45,551 nucleotides of DNA. Source: SAR324 cluster bacterium (lineage in GTDB: Bacteria > SAR324 > NAC60-12). This document shows, piece by piece, positions 25,016 to 33,799 of this stretch. Both the position numbers and the translations under genes were made by a program. Within the stretch, counting starts at the first letter, position 1. Each line of letters opens with the position of its first letter. The notes under the pieces were generated by a model, which was not told where the DNA came from, did no database searches, and saw only the letters and a program-made list of their open reading frames with translations. The stretch lies in contig JADGAV010000040.1 in assembly GCA_015231825.1 (NCBI GenBank), positions 1-45,551 of the forward strand, given 5' to 3'.

Positions 25016-25210
25016 TGTCCTCTTTTTCCGCCATGGATTGAAACTTTCATTGCCTGACAACACATTTTGAAAACGAAGCATTGGAATTCCGTTTTTCCTA
25101 TAAATTTCACCACTCAATCCCTTTTCACAAGAACTGATCAGCACACCTCGGGCCAGGTTAGCAATTTGCAGACGATCTGCATTAAAAATAGATAATAATC
25201 TTAACGAATT

Positions 25211-26620
25211 ATGTTTGGACACACAGACTCTCAAGTAAAGCATCCCCGGTCAGCAAAAGAAGTTTTTCACATGCTTGCCAAGCCTATCGGTCCCGTCTGC
25301 AATATCGATTGTGCCTATTGTTTTTATCTTGATAAAACAAAATTATATCCTGAAACAAAGTCATTCAAAATGAACGAAGCGACTTTGGAGCAGTATGTTC
25401 AGCAGTATATTCAGGGACAGCCGGCAGGCACTCCAGAAGTCACTTTTGGCTGGCAGGGGGGAGAACCCACGATGATGGGAATTCCTTTTTTTGAAAATGT
25501 TCTGAAATACCAGAAAAAGCATCATCGGCAGGGAATGGCTATCAAAAATGCACTGCAAACCAACGGGACTCTTTTGAATGACAACTGGGGAAAATTTCTT
25601 CATGAACATAATTTTCTCCTGGGAATCAGTATTGACGGTCCGGAGGCCATTCATAATATTTTCCGGTATGACAAAAAACAGCGAGGAACGTTTAAGCAGG
25701 TGATGCAGGGCATCGAGATTTGTCAAAAGCATGAAGTTGAATTCAATACACTGACTGTCGTGCAATCTCACAATGGAGATTATCCAATTCTAATTTATGA
25801 TTTTCTGAAAGAAATCGGTTCCACATTTTTTCAATTCATTCCGATTGTAGAACACTCCTTCCAGCAAGAGTCGGGTAAAGAGACGGACGGAATGATATTT
25901 CCAAATCAGGAAAACGCACTGCAACCTGGTTTTGCTGTCCATCAACGAAGTGTCGGTTCTGAACAATTTGGAGGGTTCTTGAACCAGATTTTTGACCGTT
26001 GGTTGGAAAAAAATGACATCGGTGAAATTTTTGTTCGTGATTTTGAAATGATGTTGGGTCTGGTGATGGGATTTCCATCAGCAACGTGTGTCAATAGTGA
26101 GACCTGCGGGCATGCTCCCGCCATCGAACACAACGGCGATTTATACAGTTGCGATCATTTTGTTGATTCTGAATATTTTCTGGGAAATACATCGGAACGT
26201 TCACTGGCCGAAATGATGGACAGCCCGCAGCAAACAAAATTCGGTACGGACAAACGTGATTCGCTGCCCCAATTTTGCCTGGACTGCGACTTTCTCAAAT
26301 ATTGCTGGGGAGCCTGTCCCAAAGACCGCATTAAATTCACTCCACAAAAAGAAAAAGGGCTGAACTACCTCTGTGAAGGGTATCAGGCATTTTACAGCCA
26401 TACCGAACCTTATTTTCAGAAAATGGCAGAATGCCTGCGAATGGGATATCTTGCCAAAGACTGGAAAAAATTAGAGAAATTGAAACGAGCTGCCCGAAAA
26501 GCCAGTCCTGCCCAAAAACAGCAAGTCCGTGTCGGAAGAAATGTTACCTGTCCCTGTGGAAGCGGAAAAAAATATAAAAAATGCTGTGGGTACCGCGGTG
26601 AGGGAATGGCAAAACCTTGA
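25211..26620 (+). CDS. Anaerobic sulfatase-maturase-like radical SAM/SPASM enzyme with SEC-C tail
   Basis: 469 residues. The radical SAM cluster is CNIDCAYC (Cys30, Cys34, Cys37), following the anSME-typical HMLAKPIGPVC. WQGGEPTMMG is the SAM-binding GGE motif. The SPASM region has the cysteines of CVNSETCGHAPAIEHNG, CDHF, FCLDCDFLKYCWGACP and CEGY for two more iron-sulfur clusters. A zinc-binding SEC-C motif (CPCGSGKKYKKCCG) ends the protein. anSME enzymes turn a Cys or Ser of sulfatases into formylglycine. No sulfatase gene is in the window, so the target must lie elsewhere or be another protein. The start has no clear ribosome site; Met21 is a possible alternative. Confidence 0.9.
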   Translation: MFGHTDSQVKHPRSAKEVFHMLAKPIGPVCNIDCAYCFYLDKTKLYPETKSFKMNEATLEQYVQQYIQGQPAGTPEVTFGWQGGEPTMMGIPFFENVLKYQKKHHRQGMAIKNALQTNGTLLNDNWGKFLHEHNFLLGISIDGPEAIHNIFRYDKKQRGTFKQVMQGIEICQKHEVEFNTLTVVQSHNGDYPILIYDFLKEIGSTFFQFIPIVEHSFQQESGKETDGMIFPNQENALQPGFAVHQRSVGSEQFGGFLNQIFDRWLEKNDIGEIFVRDFEMMLGLVMGFPSATCVNSETCGHAPAIEHNGDLYSCDHFVDSEYFLGNTSERSLAEMMDSPQQTKFGTDKRDSLPQFCLDCDFLKYCWGACPKDRIKFTPQKEKGLNYLCEGYQAFYSHTEPYFQKMAECLRMGYLAKDWKKLEKLKRAARKASPAQKQQVRVGRNVTCPCGSGKKYKKCCGYRGEGMAKP

Positions 26621-26675
26621 AAGTTTTTCTGATGAAAGCAGACTGTGAATTTTTCAGGCCCCCCGGAGGCGAGCT

Positions 26676-27188
26676 TTAAAAAGAATCCCTTGATGCGGTT
26701 CTTAAAAAAATGGGGAGGTCCGTCAAAGGAGGGACAGCAGGAACCTGAAAAAACATATCTGCGACAAAGCCCCGGTGAAACGATGTATGATTGACAACAT
26801 GAAAGAGAATTTCCCCCTGTGTCATCACTCCCTGATTTCCGCCGACCAGCGTGAAACTGACCTGCTCCTCCAGAGTGCTCTCCGATAAGCTGTCACTCCA
26901 TGAAATATACCATTCGTCAATTTTTTGCTGCACATCCCACAATTCATCAAGGGGTGGATGATCTTCTGTATTGCGGGCAGTAAAACCATGGTCTCGCCCT
27001 TCGATATGCGCCTGCCACATCAAATCAATGACATAGTTGTGGTTAAGCGTGTGTACCATGTTCCTGAACAATGTCGGCCGTTCTTTAGTGGCTTCACCGG
27101 CAGGCAAATGGGACACAGCATCGAAAATCGTTTCATTGGCCCACGCGTTATAACGCGCAAGCATCCTTGCATTTTGTGCTGTCGTCAT
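26676..27188 (-). CDS. DinB-family metal-binding protein
   Basis: 170 residues, a four-helix DinB/YfiT-like protein beginning NARMLARYNAWANETIFDAV. The metal-binding histidines are His50 (HTLNHNYVID) and His134 and His138 (HVVNHTSFHRG). Some relatives are thiol-dependent transferases or isomerases using mycothiol, bacillithiol or glutathione; most are uncharacterised. It is divergent from the UPF0303 gene, sharing a region with two palindromic boxes. AGGAG lies a few bases before the ATG. Confidence 0.88.
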   Translation of the reverse strand: MTTAQNARMLARYNAWANETIFDAVSHLPAGEATKERPTLFRNMVHTLNHNYVIDLMWQAHIEGRDHGFTARNTEDHPPLDELWDVQQKIDEWYISWSDSLSESTLEEQVSFTLVGGNQGVMTQGEILFHVVNHTSFHRGFVADMFFQVPAVPPLTDLPIFLRTASRDSF

Positions 27189-27232
27189 GAAAGACTCCTC
27201 GTGCAGAAATTTTAATCATTATCTGATTTTAG

Positions 27233-27243
27233 TTGAGACTCAA
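27233..27243. promoter_or_regulatory. Palindromic box 1 (TTGAG-A-CTCAA)
   Basis: A perfect 11-base palindrome, 45 bp upstream of the dinB-family start. It shares half-site TTGAG/CTCAA with the box at 27272-27288; centres are 42 bp apart, four helical turns. Confidence 0.45.
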
Positions 27244-27271
27244 GCAAATAATGATGATAGATTAAATGGAT

Positions 27272-27288
27272 TTGAGTATTTGACTCAA
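27272..27288. promoter_or_regulatory. Palindromic box 2 (TTGAGT-N5-ACTCAA)
   Basis: A perfect 6-bp inverted repeat with a 5-base spacer, about 45 bp upstream of the UPF0303 start and on the same face of the DNA as box 1. It probably binds the same dimeric regulator. Confidence 0.45.
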
Positions 27289-27331
27289 TATACCTGTTTG
27301 ACATTTTTTTAAAGCGCAGAAAAGGAGAATG

Positions 27332-27808
27332 ATGGAGATGACAGATGACATATTGGAAAAACTGCTGAAGCAGGAAGAGACACTACAATTTCAAGCCTTC
27401 AATCATGAAATTGCCTGGAAATTGGGTATCGCCATCAAAGAAAAAGCAGACTCAGAAAACAAGCAGGTGGCAATCGATATCACAGCAAATGGTCAACCTT
27501 TATTTTTTTATGCAATGAAGGGCACCACACCGGATAACATCGAATGGATGGCGGGCAAAATGGCAGTGGTAAGGCAATATGGACACAGTTCATTTTACAT
27601 TTCCCAATGGTTCAAACAAAAAAACCGGACAGAGCATCTTGGGTTTTTGCACAATCCGCGACCTTATGCACCTCATGGAGGCTGTTTCCCCTTGATTGCC
27701 AAAAACTTTGGTCGCATCGGCACGATCACCGTTTCTGGACTGCCAAGTGAACAGGACCACCAACTGATCGTTGATGTGCTCACCGAGTTCATCACGGCAA
27801 ATAAATAA
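27332..27808 (+). CDS. UPF0303 / heme-degrading-domain (GlcG/HbpS-like) family protein
   Basis: About 158 residues. Three close ATGs (27329, 27332, 27338) follow AAAGGAGA; the first is too near the ribosome site, so 27332 is used and 27338 is possible. The family pattern is LQFQAFNHEIAWKLGIAIKEKA, VAIDITANGQPLFFYAMKGTTPDN, a basic middle and FPLIAKNFGRIGTITVSGLPSEQDHQLIVDVL. Relatives are small soluble proteins annotated as heme-binding or heme-degrading, with little proof. It is read divergently from the dinB-family gene under shared palindromic boxes, so the two may be co-regulated. Confidence 0.85.
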   Translation: MEMTDDILEKLLKQEETLQFQAFNHEIAWKLGIAIKEKADSENKQVAIDITANGQPLFFYAMKGTTPDNIEWMAGKMAVVRQYGHSSFYISQWFKQKNRTEHLGFLHNPRPYAPHGGCFPLIAKNFGRIGTITVSGLPSEQDHQLIVDVLTEFITANK

Positions 27809-27844
27809 GCAGCCTCGCTTGCTAAACTCATTCTGTTCAGATTT

Positions 27845-28306
27845 TTAAGAATCCCGTTTCTCAATGATAATAGGATCGGAGTTTTCTCCTTCTTTCATCA
27901 AAATTTTCATTTCGCGATTGACTTCACAAAACTTCTTTCCCCACTCCAGCACCTTCTTTGAGAAGATTGAATCAAAACCCAGATGAGTGCCGATTGAGAC
28001 AAAATACTGGGCCTCCTCCCTGGTGAGTTTGTCATCAGTGACGGTGAGTTTCACCAATTCGATGAACATTCGCGCCGCGGTTTTGCGATCGACGGTCAAT
28101 CGGTCCAACTGAGGAGTCTGCTTTGCTTTGACTGAATCTATGATGTTTTTGACTTCCAGGTCGTCACCCAAAAACATTATCGTCCCTTTCAGGTAAAACA
28201 ACTCATCTTCGTTGACCTTGCCGTCCGCAAGAATCACTCCTGCCACTGCGCGTGAAAACCATACTTTCGCGCTTTCAGGAAGAGATTTTATAAAGGCACT
28301 GGCCAT
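27845..28306 (-). CDS. TerB-like protein
   Basis: 153 residues, all-helical. Two related acidic turns, ADGKVNEDEL (about 27-36) and VTDDKLTREEA, match the paired calcium/metal-binding-like loops of the TerB (tellurite resistance) fold. N-terminal LPESAKVWFSRAVAGVILADG is also usual. Other ter genes are absent, so metal resistance should not be assumed; lone TerB-like proteins are common and of unknown role. It converges with the UPF0303 gene and is divergent from the RraA-like gene. Confidence 0.7.
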   Translation of the reverse strand: MASAFIKSLPESAKVWFSRAVAGVILADGKVNEDELFYLKGTIMFLGDDLEVKNIIDSVKAKQTPQLDRLTVDRKTAARMFIELVKLTVTDDKLTREEAQYFVSIGTHLGFDSIFSKKVLEWGKKFCEVNREMKILMKEGENSDPIIIEKRDS

Positions 28307-28647
28307 CCTGATTCCTCATCGTAACAGAGAATTTTGGAAATGATCCTGCCGGTTTAGCAGGCCTTTATAGAATGATACAGAAATAATCGAAGAAACTAAT
28401 GTTTCATCTCAGGTGAAATTGTCAATAGGATCTTATGTTATTTTTTCCATAGAAAGTCAAACCCCAGAATGATATTAACTTTCTCGTGACGATTTTACCC
28501 AAACCCACCAATGCTCAATTTCGACAATCAATTGCTTTGTGGACACCCTGCATTTTTGAAAAACCGATGGCAATACAACCCGAATTTTGATAGGAGAGAA
28601 ACTCACTTGCCAGCTTACAAAAAAACTCACTGCAAAAAGGAATCGCA
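28307..28647. other. Divergent non-coding region between the TerB-like and RraA-like genes
   Basis: 341 AT-rich bases with no supportable gene. It contains a TTTCA-N7-TGAAA inverted repeat (28402-28418) and a short CCTGC/GCAGG hairpin near 28343-28360. No good promoter pair was found. Confidence 0.4.
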
Positions 28648-29307
28648 ATGGCCATTCAACGATATCACCCAAAATTTGAACGCCTGTCAAAAACCATTCT
28701 TGAACAATGGAAAGAAATATCACCGGCAATTGCTTCTGATTGCATGAACCGAAGCAACGTGATGGCAGCTCATATTGCACCTCTTTCGCCAGGGATGCGG
28801 CTTTGCGGGCAGGCAAGAACCGTCACTTCCATGGTAGGAGACAATGGTCCGGGTCACGCCGCCATTGGACTGGCTGAACCGGGAGAGATACTGGTGATTG
28901 ATGCGCGCGGTCACACCGAAACTGCGGTCTGGGGGGGAATCATGACAAGAGCAGCAATGGAGCGCGGTATCGCAGGTCTGGTCCTGGATGGAGCAGTTCG
29001 GGATGCAGCAGAAATTCGGGCATTGGGTTTTTCGACTTTCGCTGCAGGGATTTGTCCGGCCGGTCCCAGTAAGGGATTTGGCGGTATCATTGACGGTCTG
29101 ATTTCATGTGCCGGCTGTCCGGTCAAAGCCGGTGATATTATTTTGGGAGATGATGACGGTGTCGCCGTTGTTCCTCTGGAAAGGCATTCAGAAATTCTTC
29201 AGGCATCACTTCAAAAAATTGCCCAGGAGAATGCTACCAATGCTGCTACGAAATCCGGTGTTTTACCAGCGGATCGTTTCAATTTGATCATTGAAGACAT
29301 CGTGTAG
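28648..29307 (+). CDS. RraA-family protein (aldolase/decarboxylase type)
   Basis: 219 residues. The RraA fold is marked by ISPAIASDCMNR near the start, GQARTVTSMVGDN, and the active-site region GGIMTRAAMERGIAGLVLDGAVRDAAEIRALG, with the conserved Arg and Asp that bind substrate and magnesium. GDIILGDDDGVAVVP follows. Members with these residues are often 4-hydroxy-4-methyl-2-oxoglutarate aldolases or oxaloacetate decarboxylases; others inhibit RNase E. Given the catabolic neighbours, the enzymatic role is favoured: cleaving a hydroxylated 2-oxo diacid to pyruvate. AAGGA lies seven bases before ATG. Confidence 0.87.
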   Translation: MAIQRYHPKFERLSKTILEQWKEISPAIASDCMNRSNVMAAHIAPLSPGMRLCGQARTVTSMVGDNGPGHAAIGLAEPGEILVIDARGHTETAVWGGIMTRAAMERGIAGLVLDGAVRDAAEIRALGFSTFAAGICPAGPSKGFGGIIDGLISCAGCPVKAGDIILGDDDGVAVVPLERHSEILQASLQKIAQENATNAATKSGVLPADRFNLIIEDIV

Positions 29308-29422
29308 TGTTCCCCCAATTTGAAAATGTGGTGAAATCTGAAACCAGCGGTCCTGTTGTTTTTTCCAAATGGCGGGTCCACGGTGAAAATCTGTGTCTTT
29401 GTTTAGAGTGGCGTTTGCCCAT

Positions 29423-30289
29423 CTAAGCGCCAAGACCAAAAAGCGACGACATGCGTTTTGTTTCCACCATTTTTTTCATAACTAGATCACTGGTTTTTTC
29501 TTCGAACCGATCGGCAGCATCCAGTACTTTCGGCAAGAGTTCAACATCACCGACGGTATTGACAAAAATCCCCGGTTTTCCCATCACCCAATGAATGGCA
29601 TTGTCAATATCCTCTTGTTCTTCCAGTGGCTGGTACCAGGTATTGCGAGATGGAGTTGTGGTTGCCCAGGGACCGCGGGCAATGGATTTAATTGTTTGTA
29701 CCGCGACCGTTTTTTCCTCACAGACTTTCAATACTTCTTCAAAAGCCTGATTGTATTTTTGATCGTCGTGCATCACATAATTGTAGGGCAGTAAAATCGA
29801 GTCAAAGTCAAAACGTGCGAGGCTGCGCAAATGAAGAGACGGCATCATCCATCCGTGACCCGTCACTCCGATGAATCGAATAAAGCCCTGATCCCTCGCT
29901 TCAACTAATGCTTCCAGGGCTCCCCCCGACCCCATCACCAGGTCCCATTCCTCCTGGAGGGTCAGCGCATGTATCTGCATCAAATCGATTTGTTCCACCT
30001 GCAGTCGTTCCATGGACTCCTGGATTCCCTTTTTTGCTCCTTCGTATGTCCGTTCCCCTGTTTTAGTGGCTAAGAAAAATTCATCGCGGTACCGTTTCAT
30101 CCAGGGACCCACACGTAATTCCGAATCTCCATAACCCATAGCCGTGTCAATGTGATTCACACCGTATTTCAGCAATGTATCCAATGCACGATCTGCGTCT
30201 TTTTGACTGACCTTTCCCAAAGCAGCAGCACCGAACAAAGTGATGCTGCTCGGATGACCGGTACGGCCAAAAAGTCGTTTCTTTATCAT
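29423..30289 (-). CDS. Aldo/keto reductase family oxidoreductase
   Basis: 288 residues. AKR barrel marks: VNHIDTAMGYGDSE holds the catalytic Asp and Tyr, FFLATKTGER the Lys, and LMQIHALT the His. NAD(P)H-dependent reduction of aldehydes or ketones is expected. The C terminus (KPGIFVNTVGDVELLPKVLDAA) is typical of the YdjG/L-glyceraldehyde-3-phosphate-like group. It is on the minus strand between RraA-like and SDR genes; a small open frame just upstream may be co-transcribed. Confidence 0.9.
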   Translation of the reverse strand: MIKKRLFGRTGHPSSITLFGAAALGKVSQKDADRALDTLLKYGVNHIDTAMGYGDSELRVGPWMKRYRDEFFLATKTGERTYEGAKKGIQESMERLQVEQIDLMQIHALTLQEEWDLVMGSGGALEALVEARDQGFIRFIGVTGHGWMMPSLHLRSLARFDFDSILLPYNYVMHDDQKYNQAFEEVLKVCEEKTVAVQTIKSIARGPWATTTPSRNTWYQPLEEQEDIDNAIHWVMGKPGIFVNTVGDVELLPKVLDAADRFEEKTSDLVMKKMVETKRMSSLFGLGA

Positions 30290-30329
30290 ACCCGCCTTTC
30301 AAATCCTATTTAACGGTGGCTTGATCTTT

Positions 30330-30530
30330 TCAGATCCACCAGTTTCGATGATTTCCGTGGACGTAATACTGCTCGGTCCAATTCGTCAGCATTTCAAGCA
30401 CTGAACTGGAATTTTTGTGAACAGAAGAGCGACTTTGATTTGCTTTTTTGTCGGCAGACATGGTGTATAAATTTGATTCGCCATAGAGAGAATGATAATG
30501 TGCAATTTTGATTAAATTTTCCGGTTTCAT
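30330..30530 (-). CDS. Possible small hypothetical protein
   Basis: 66 residues, start ATG with AAAGG five bases upstream. Polar, rich in Asn, Ser and His, ending in NHRNWWI; no signal peptide and no known family. It lies 40 bp upstream of the aldo/keto reductase gene on the same strand and could share its transcript. It may also be a chance frame. Confidence 0.35.
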   Translation of the reverse strand: MKPENLIKIAHYHSLYGESNLYTMSADKKANQSRSSVHKNSSSVLEMLTNWTEQYYVHGNHRNWWI

Positions 30531-30723
30531 GGGACCTTTACTGTTGAGAGAGCAAACATGTTTAATGACTGCTCAAAGTCTACCATGAATGCCTGGTATC
30601 TGCTATCCGGAGATTTACTTAGGATTGAACAAAAATCAACCAAATAAATGCCTAAAAGTACGCAACCCTGTAAAAACGCGTAGAAGAATTCAATAGGAAA
30701 GAAGGCAAGGAAGGGAAACAAAA

Positions 30724-31473
30724 ATGCGATTGAAGGGAAAAAATGCCATAGTCACGGGGGCTGGCGGGGGCATCGGTGCTGCGATTTGCACTCTGTTCAG
30801 TAAACACGGTGCAGGGGTCGTCTGCGTGGATATCAATGCTGCAGCAGTCCATCAAGTGGCGGAAAAAATCAGAAAGGAAGGAGGAAGGGCAGTGGCTTTG
30901 CCTGCCGATGTGGCCGAGGAATCCAGCGCCGTAGATGCCGTCGCAGCTGCCCAGCGGGAATTCAGCGGGCTCAATATTTTAGTGAACAACGCTGTTTACG
31001 ATCTGCCATTGGGACCAATCACCGAAATTTCAATAGAAGATTGGCGGCGTACAATGGATGTCAATCTGAACAGTGCATTCCTGATGTCCAAACATGCAAT
31101 CCCGCTGATGGATAAATGCGGGGGCGGAAGTATCATTCACGTGGCATCCCAACTCGGTCAGGTAGCTCGCCCCGGCCGACCCTGGTATTGTGCCCAGAAA
31201 GGAGCACTGATCAATCTTGCCCGGGCAATGGCTCTTGATCATGCAAAGCAAAATATTCGCGTGAACAGTCTTTCGCCAGGCCCAGTGGAAACGGAACGTT
31301 ACGTGCGCAATTTTGCCAGCGTCGAGGAGGCACGTGCCAATAATTTCACACTTTATGATCGTTTGGGAACACCGGAAGAAATCGCAATGGGTGCGGTTTT
31401 TCTCGCCAGCGATGAATCTTCATTTATGACGGGCTCAGATCTGCTGATTGACGGAGGATACACTGCTGTCTGA
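30724..31473 (+). CDS. Short-chain dehydrogenase/reductase (classical SDR)
   Basis: 249 residues, the standard size. The coenzyme motif TGAGGGIGAAI is near the start and is followed by NNAV. The catalytic Tyr and Lys are in WYCAQKGAL, with the Ser in HVASQLGQ. An Asp (VCVDIN) at the end of beta-2 favours NAD over NADP. The C terminus GSDLLIDGGYTAV is typical. It probably oxidises a hydroxyl group on a sugar acid or hydroxyacid and is the last gene of the metabolic island. Confidence 0.92.
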   Translation: MRLKGKNAIVTGAGGGIGAAICTLFSKHGAGVVCVDINAAAVHQVAEKIRKEGGRAVALPADVAEESSAVDAVAAAQREFSGLNILVNNAVYDLPLGPITEISIEDWRRTMDVNLNSAFLMSKHAIPLMDKCGGGSIIHVASQLGQVARPGRPWYCAQKGALINLARAMALDHAKQNIRVNSLSPGPVETERYVRNFASVEEARANNFTLYDRLGTPEEIAMGAVFLASDESSFMTGSDLLIDGGYTAV

Positions 31474-31557
31474 AGCCGATTTGCTTTTGGCTATACTAGC
31501 AAAGAGGCCCTCCTTCGGAAAGACTCTACTAAAACGGCCATTTATTCCGGAATTTTA

Positions 31558-31950
31558 TTACAAGACCGTTCCGGCAATTGGGGATCCTTCAGCAAAACTA
31601 CCCTGGCAGTGGCGGGCCAGCAGACTTCTGGAAAGATCAATATCGGAAGCAGATCCAAAAATTTCGGGGTATTTTCCCTGGAGTTCAGAGATCAGTTCCG
31701 TTTTCTGTTTCCCGGAACAGGCCAGCACGGAAGCGACTGTATCCAGATGGGTCCCTCGGCCTTGAGCTGCTTCTTCGGCTAATTGGAGCCGATTTTGCTG
31801 AACAAAGGCAAACATTACTTTTTCGTATTCCTGATATCCCATCACATCCGGAGTTGAAGATGAGGTGAACTCGGAGGAGGTCGTCGCCCCGCATGCACCC
31901 ATAATTCCGACAATAATTCCCGGCAATACAAAGTTTTTGAAAAAATTCAT
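31558..31950 (-). CDS. Small lipoprotein of unknown function
   Basis: 130 residues from the ATG at 31950, chosen for a perfect AGGAGG five bases before it and for the lipoprotein signal that starts there (MNFFKNFVLPGIIVGIMGAC, Cys20). The mature part begins with a Ser/Thr-rich linker and then forms a helical domain (YQEYEKVMFAFVQQNRLQLAEEA). A second cysteine pair may form a disulfide (LACSGK, ARHCQG). The family is not recognised. It converges with the SDR gene. Confidence 0.75.
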   Translation of the reverse strand: MNFFKNFVLPGIIVGIMGACGATTSSEFTSSSTPDVMGYQEYEKVMFAFVQQNRLQLAEEAAQGRGTHLDTVASVLACSGKQKTELISELQGKYPEIFGSASDIDLSRSLLARHCQGSFAEGSPIAGTVL

Positions 31951-32167
31951 AAGCCTCCTGCTGAAAAATTGGTTGGAGTCCCCGCGAATTCTTTGCAGCT
32001 TCGGCAGAGACCCGTTCATGTCTGAGCAATGTAGCTATGCAAATTTAGTGTCAATCCTCAGGGTTACCTGAAATCCATGGATTTCTTGAGTTGAACCTTT
32101 GACCAGCATTAAGATTCCGATTTTTCAAAAAGGATTCAAATTGTGAAACCCCGCTTATGAAAGCGTT

Positions 32168-33799
32168 TTATTTCTGAGACTGAACAGGGAAAAACGCAGG
32201 GAACTCATCTGAATTAAGAACACGAGGCGCTTGTCTTTTAAATTTTGAGATCAAAATAAAATATGTGAGGAATGTGAGAGCGTAGTAAAGAAGAAACTGC
32301 CAGCCAAGCCAAGTCAAATCCATTGGAAATGAGGCCCAGTTCCCCCAGCTATGGACGATTTTCAAAGTCTCCAACCAAAGCTGGAGGACCCCTTCAGTCA
32401 ATTGAAAAGCTGTTTTTTCGACAATGCCGAAAGGAACTGCATTGAGATGCAAAAAACTGAGAAAAAAGGTCACGAAACAGATGGGCAAAATGATAAGGCC
32501 CAGGAGGGGCAGCATAATCAAATTCAGCCAAAAGACTTCCAATGAAAGCTGCTTAAAATAGGTGGCGAGAATCGGCCAAATGCCGAGGAGAACGGCTGCG
32601 GAAACCAGCAGGCTGTTGACCATGTATTGAGCCGCCTTCTGCCATAAAGGACTTTCATGCGAACTGTTCCACAAAAACGGAAGCATAAGCAGGATGTACA
32701 AAACGGCAAAGAATGAAAGTTGAAAAGAAACCTGATAGATCACTGCAGGGGTGTAGCAGATAAATAGAAACGCCGTCGTCAGCAACGCATACAATGATGC
32801 ATGCGCTTGCCCCATCCATCGAATGAGCACCATTAGGGAAAGCATGACCAAAGCACGCAGTGCCGGTATGGGAAATGCGATCAGGGCAACATAACACCAC
32901 AGACCAGCCAGTGTCAGTGCTTGACAGAATTGCGGGAAATAAACCCAAAGCAAGAGTCGTTCTGAAAACCATCCCAGTTTCTGGAAAAGCATTAGTCCCA
33001 GCCAGAATAAGAGTCCAATATGCAGGCCGCTGATGGTCAATAAATGGGCAACACCGGTATCACGAAAAAGTTGAATCGCTTTAGAGCGATAAACAGATTG
33101 TGCCAGAATCAGAGGGGAATACAAGGCATGAGTTTTCTCCTTCAAATAAAATGCGGCCCGGCGATTGAGGCGCTGGTGCAAAATCTTTAAATAATAGAGC
33201 CACGGATGCGGGGGAGAAAGGGTTGTATGGTAAAGAACTTGCTTCATCGAAACAGAGAGGCGTTGGGATTTTAGTTCAGCACCTTCCAGAATACCTCCGA
33301 ACTGAATGCTTCGATGGCGGTAAAAGGATGAAGATTTTTTAAGTTCAAACTGAACTGTGAGTTCAGGAAAATTTCGAGACTTGCCCAAGACGTCAATTTT
33401 TGCGGAAGCAAGACGAATACGAAAAATCTTTCCTTCCTGATCAGATTGAATGACCCGACCGCGAATCCAGATGGACGGAGAAGCAGTCGAGAAATTGAGA
33501 AGCTTTTGCTGCCAGGCAGGCAATTCTACAAACAAATGATAGGCCATTACAAGACCAGCAGACAATACAATAGCGGAAATGAATTTTAAACGGCGGTATC
33601 CGGACCAGCAACTGATGACAATGGCTGCAATCACCAGCCATTCCATATGAAGGTGGGCCAGGGAAATCGAATATCGGAATCCAATCCAGAACGAAAGTAA
33701 AATCAAAAACAGGACAAACATTCCTGACAAGATCCAGTTCTTTTTTGCTTCGACTTTTAAGATTCTCGAAAATTTATCTTCAATTTTTTGTGTTGACAT
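32168..33799 (-). CDS. ComEC/Rec2-family membrane protein lacking the metallo-beta-lactamase domain
   Basis: 543 residues. About two N-terminal membrane helices, then a soluble DUF4131-like beta domain (IWIRGRVIQSDQEGKIFRIRL), then the Competence domain with many membrane helices. Its signature is LFRDTGVAHLLTISGLHIGLLFWLG, followed by FPIPALRALVML. In competent bacteria this protein forms the channel that brings single-stranded DNA through the inner membrane. The C-terminal nuclease-like metallo-beta-lactamase domain of full-length ComEC (about 750 residues) is absent; the protein ends soon after the last helix. It has no competence genes around it. Confidence 0.88.
   Translation of the reverse strand: MSTQKIEDKFSRILKVEAKKNWILSGMFVLFLILLSFWIGFRYSISLAHLHMEWLVIAAIVISCWSGYRRLKFISAIVLSAGLVMAYHLFVELPAWQQKLLNFSTASPSIWIRGRVIQSDQEGKIFRIRLASAKIDVLGKSRNFPELTVQFELKKSSSFYRHRSIQFGGILEGAELKSQRLSVSMKQVLYHTTLSPPHPWLYYLKILHQRLNRRAAFYLKEKTHALYSPLILAQSVYRSKAIQLFRDTGVAHLLTISGLHIGLLFWLGLMLFQKLGWFSERLLLWVYFPQFCQALTLAGLWCYVALIAFPIPALRALVMLSLMVLIRWMGQAHASLYALLTTAFLFICYTPAVIYQVSFQLSFFAVLYILLMLPFLWNSSHESPLWQKAAQYMVNSLLVSAAVLLGIWPILATYFKQLSLEVFWLNLIMLPLLGLIILPICFVTFFLSFLHLNAVPFGIVEKTAFQLTEGVLQLWLETLKIVHSWGNWASFPMDLTWLGWQFLLYYALTFLTYFILISKFKRQAPRVLNSDEFPAFFPVQSQK

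Noticed and set aside
27845..28306. Tellurite resistance locus, from the TerB-like protein
   Set aside because: No terC, terD, terZ or related genes are near, and lone TerB-like proteins are common.
31448..31868. Plus-strand open frames opposite the small lipoprotein gene
   Set aside because: The minus-strand frame has a perfect ribosome site and a lipoprotein signal; the plus frames have neither.
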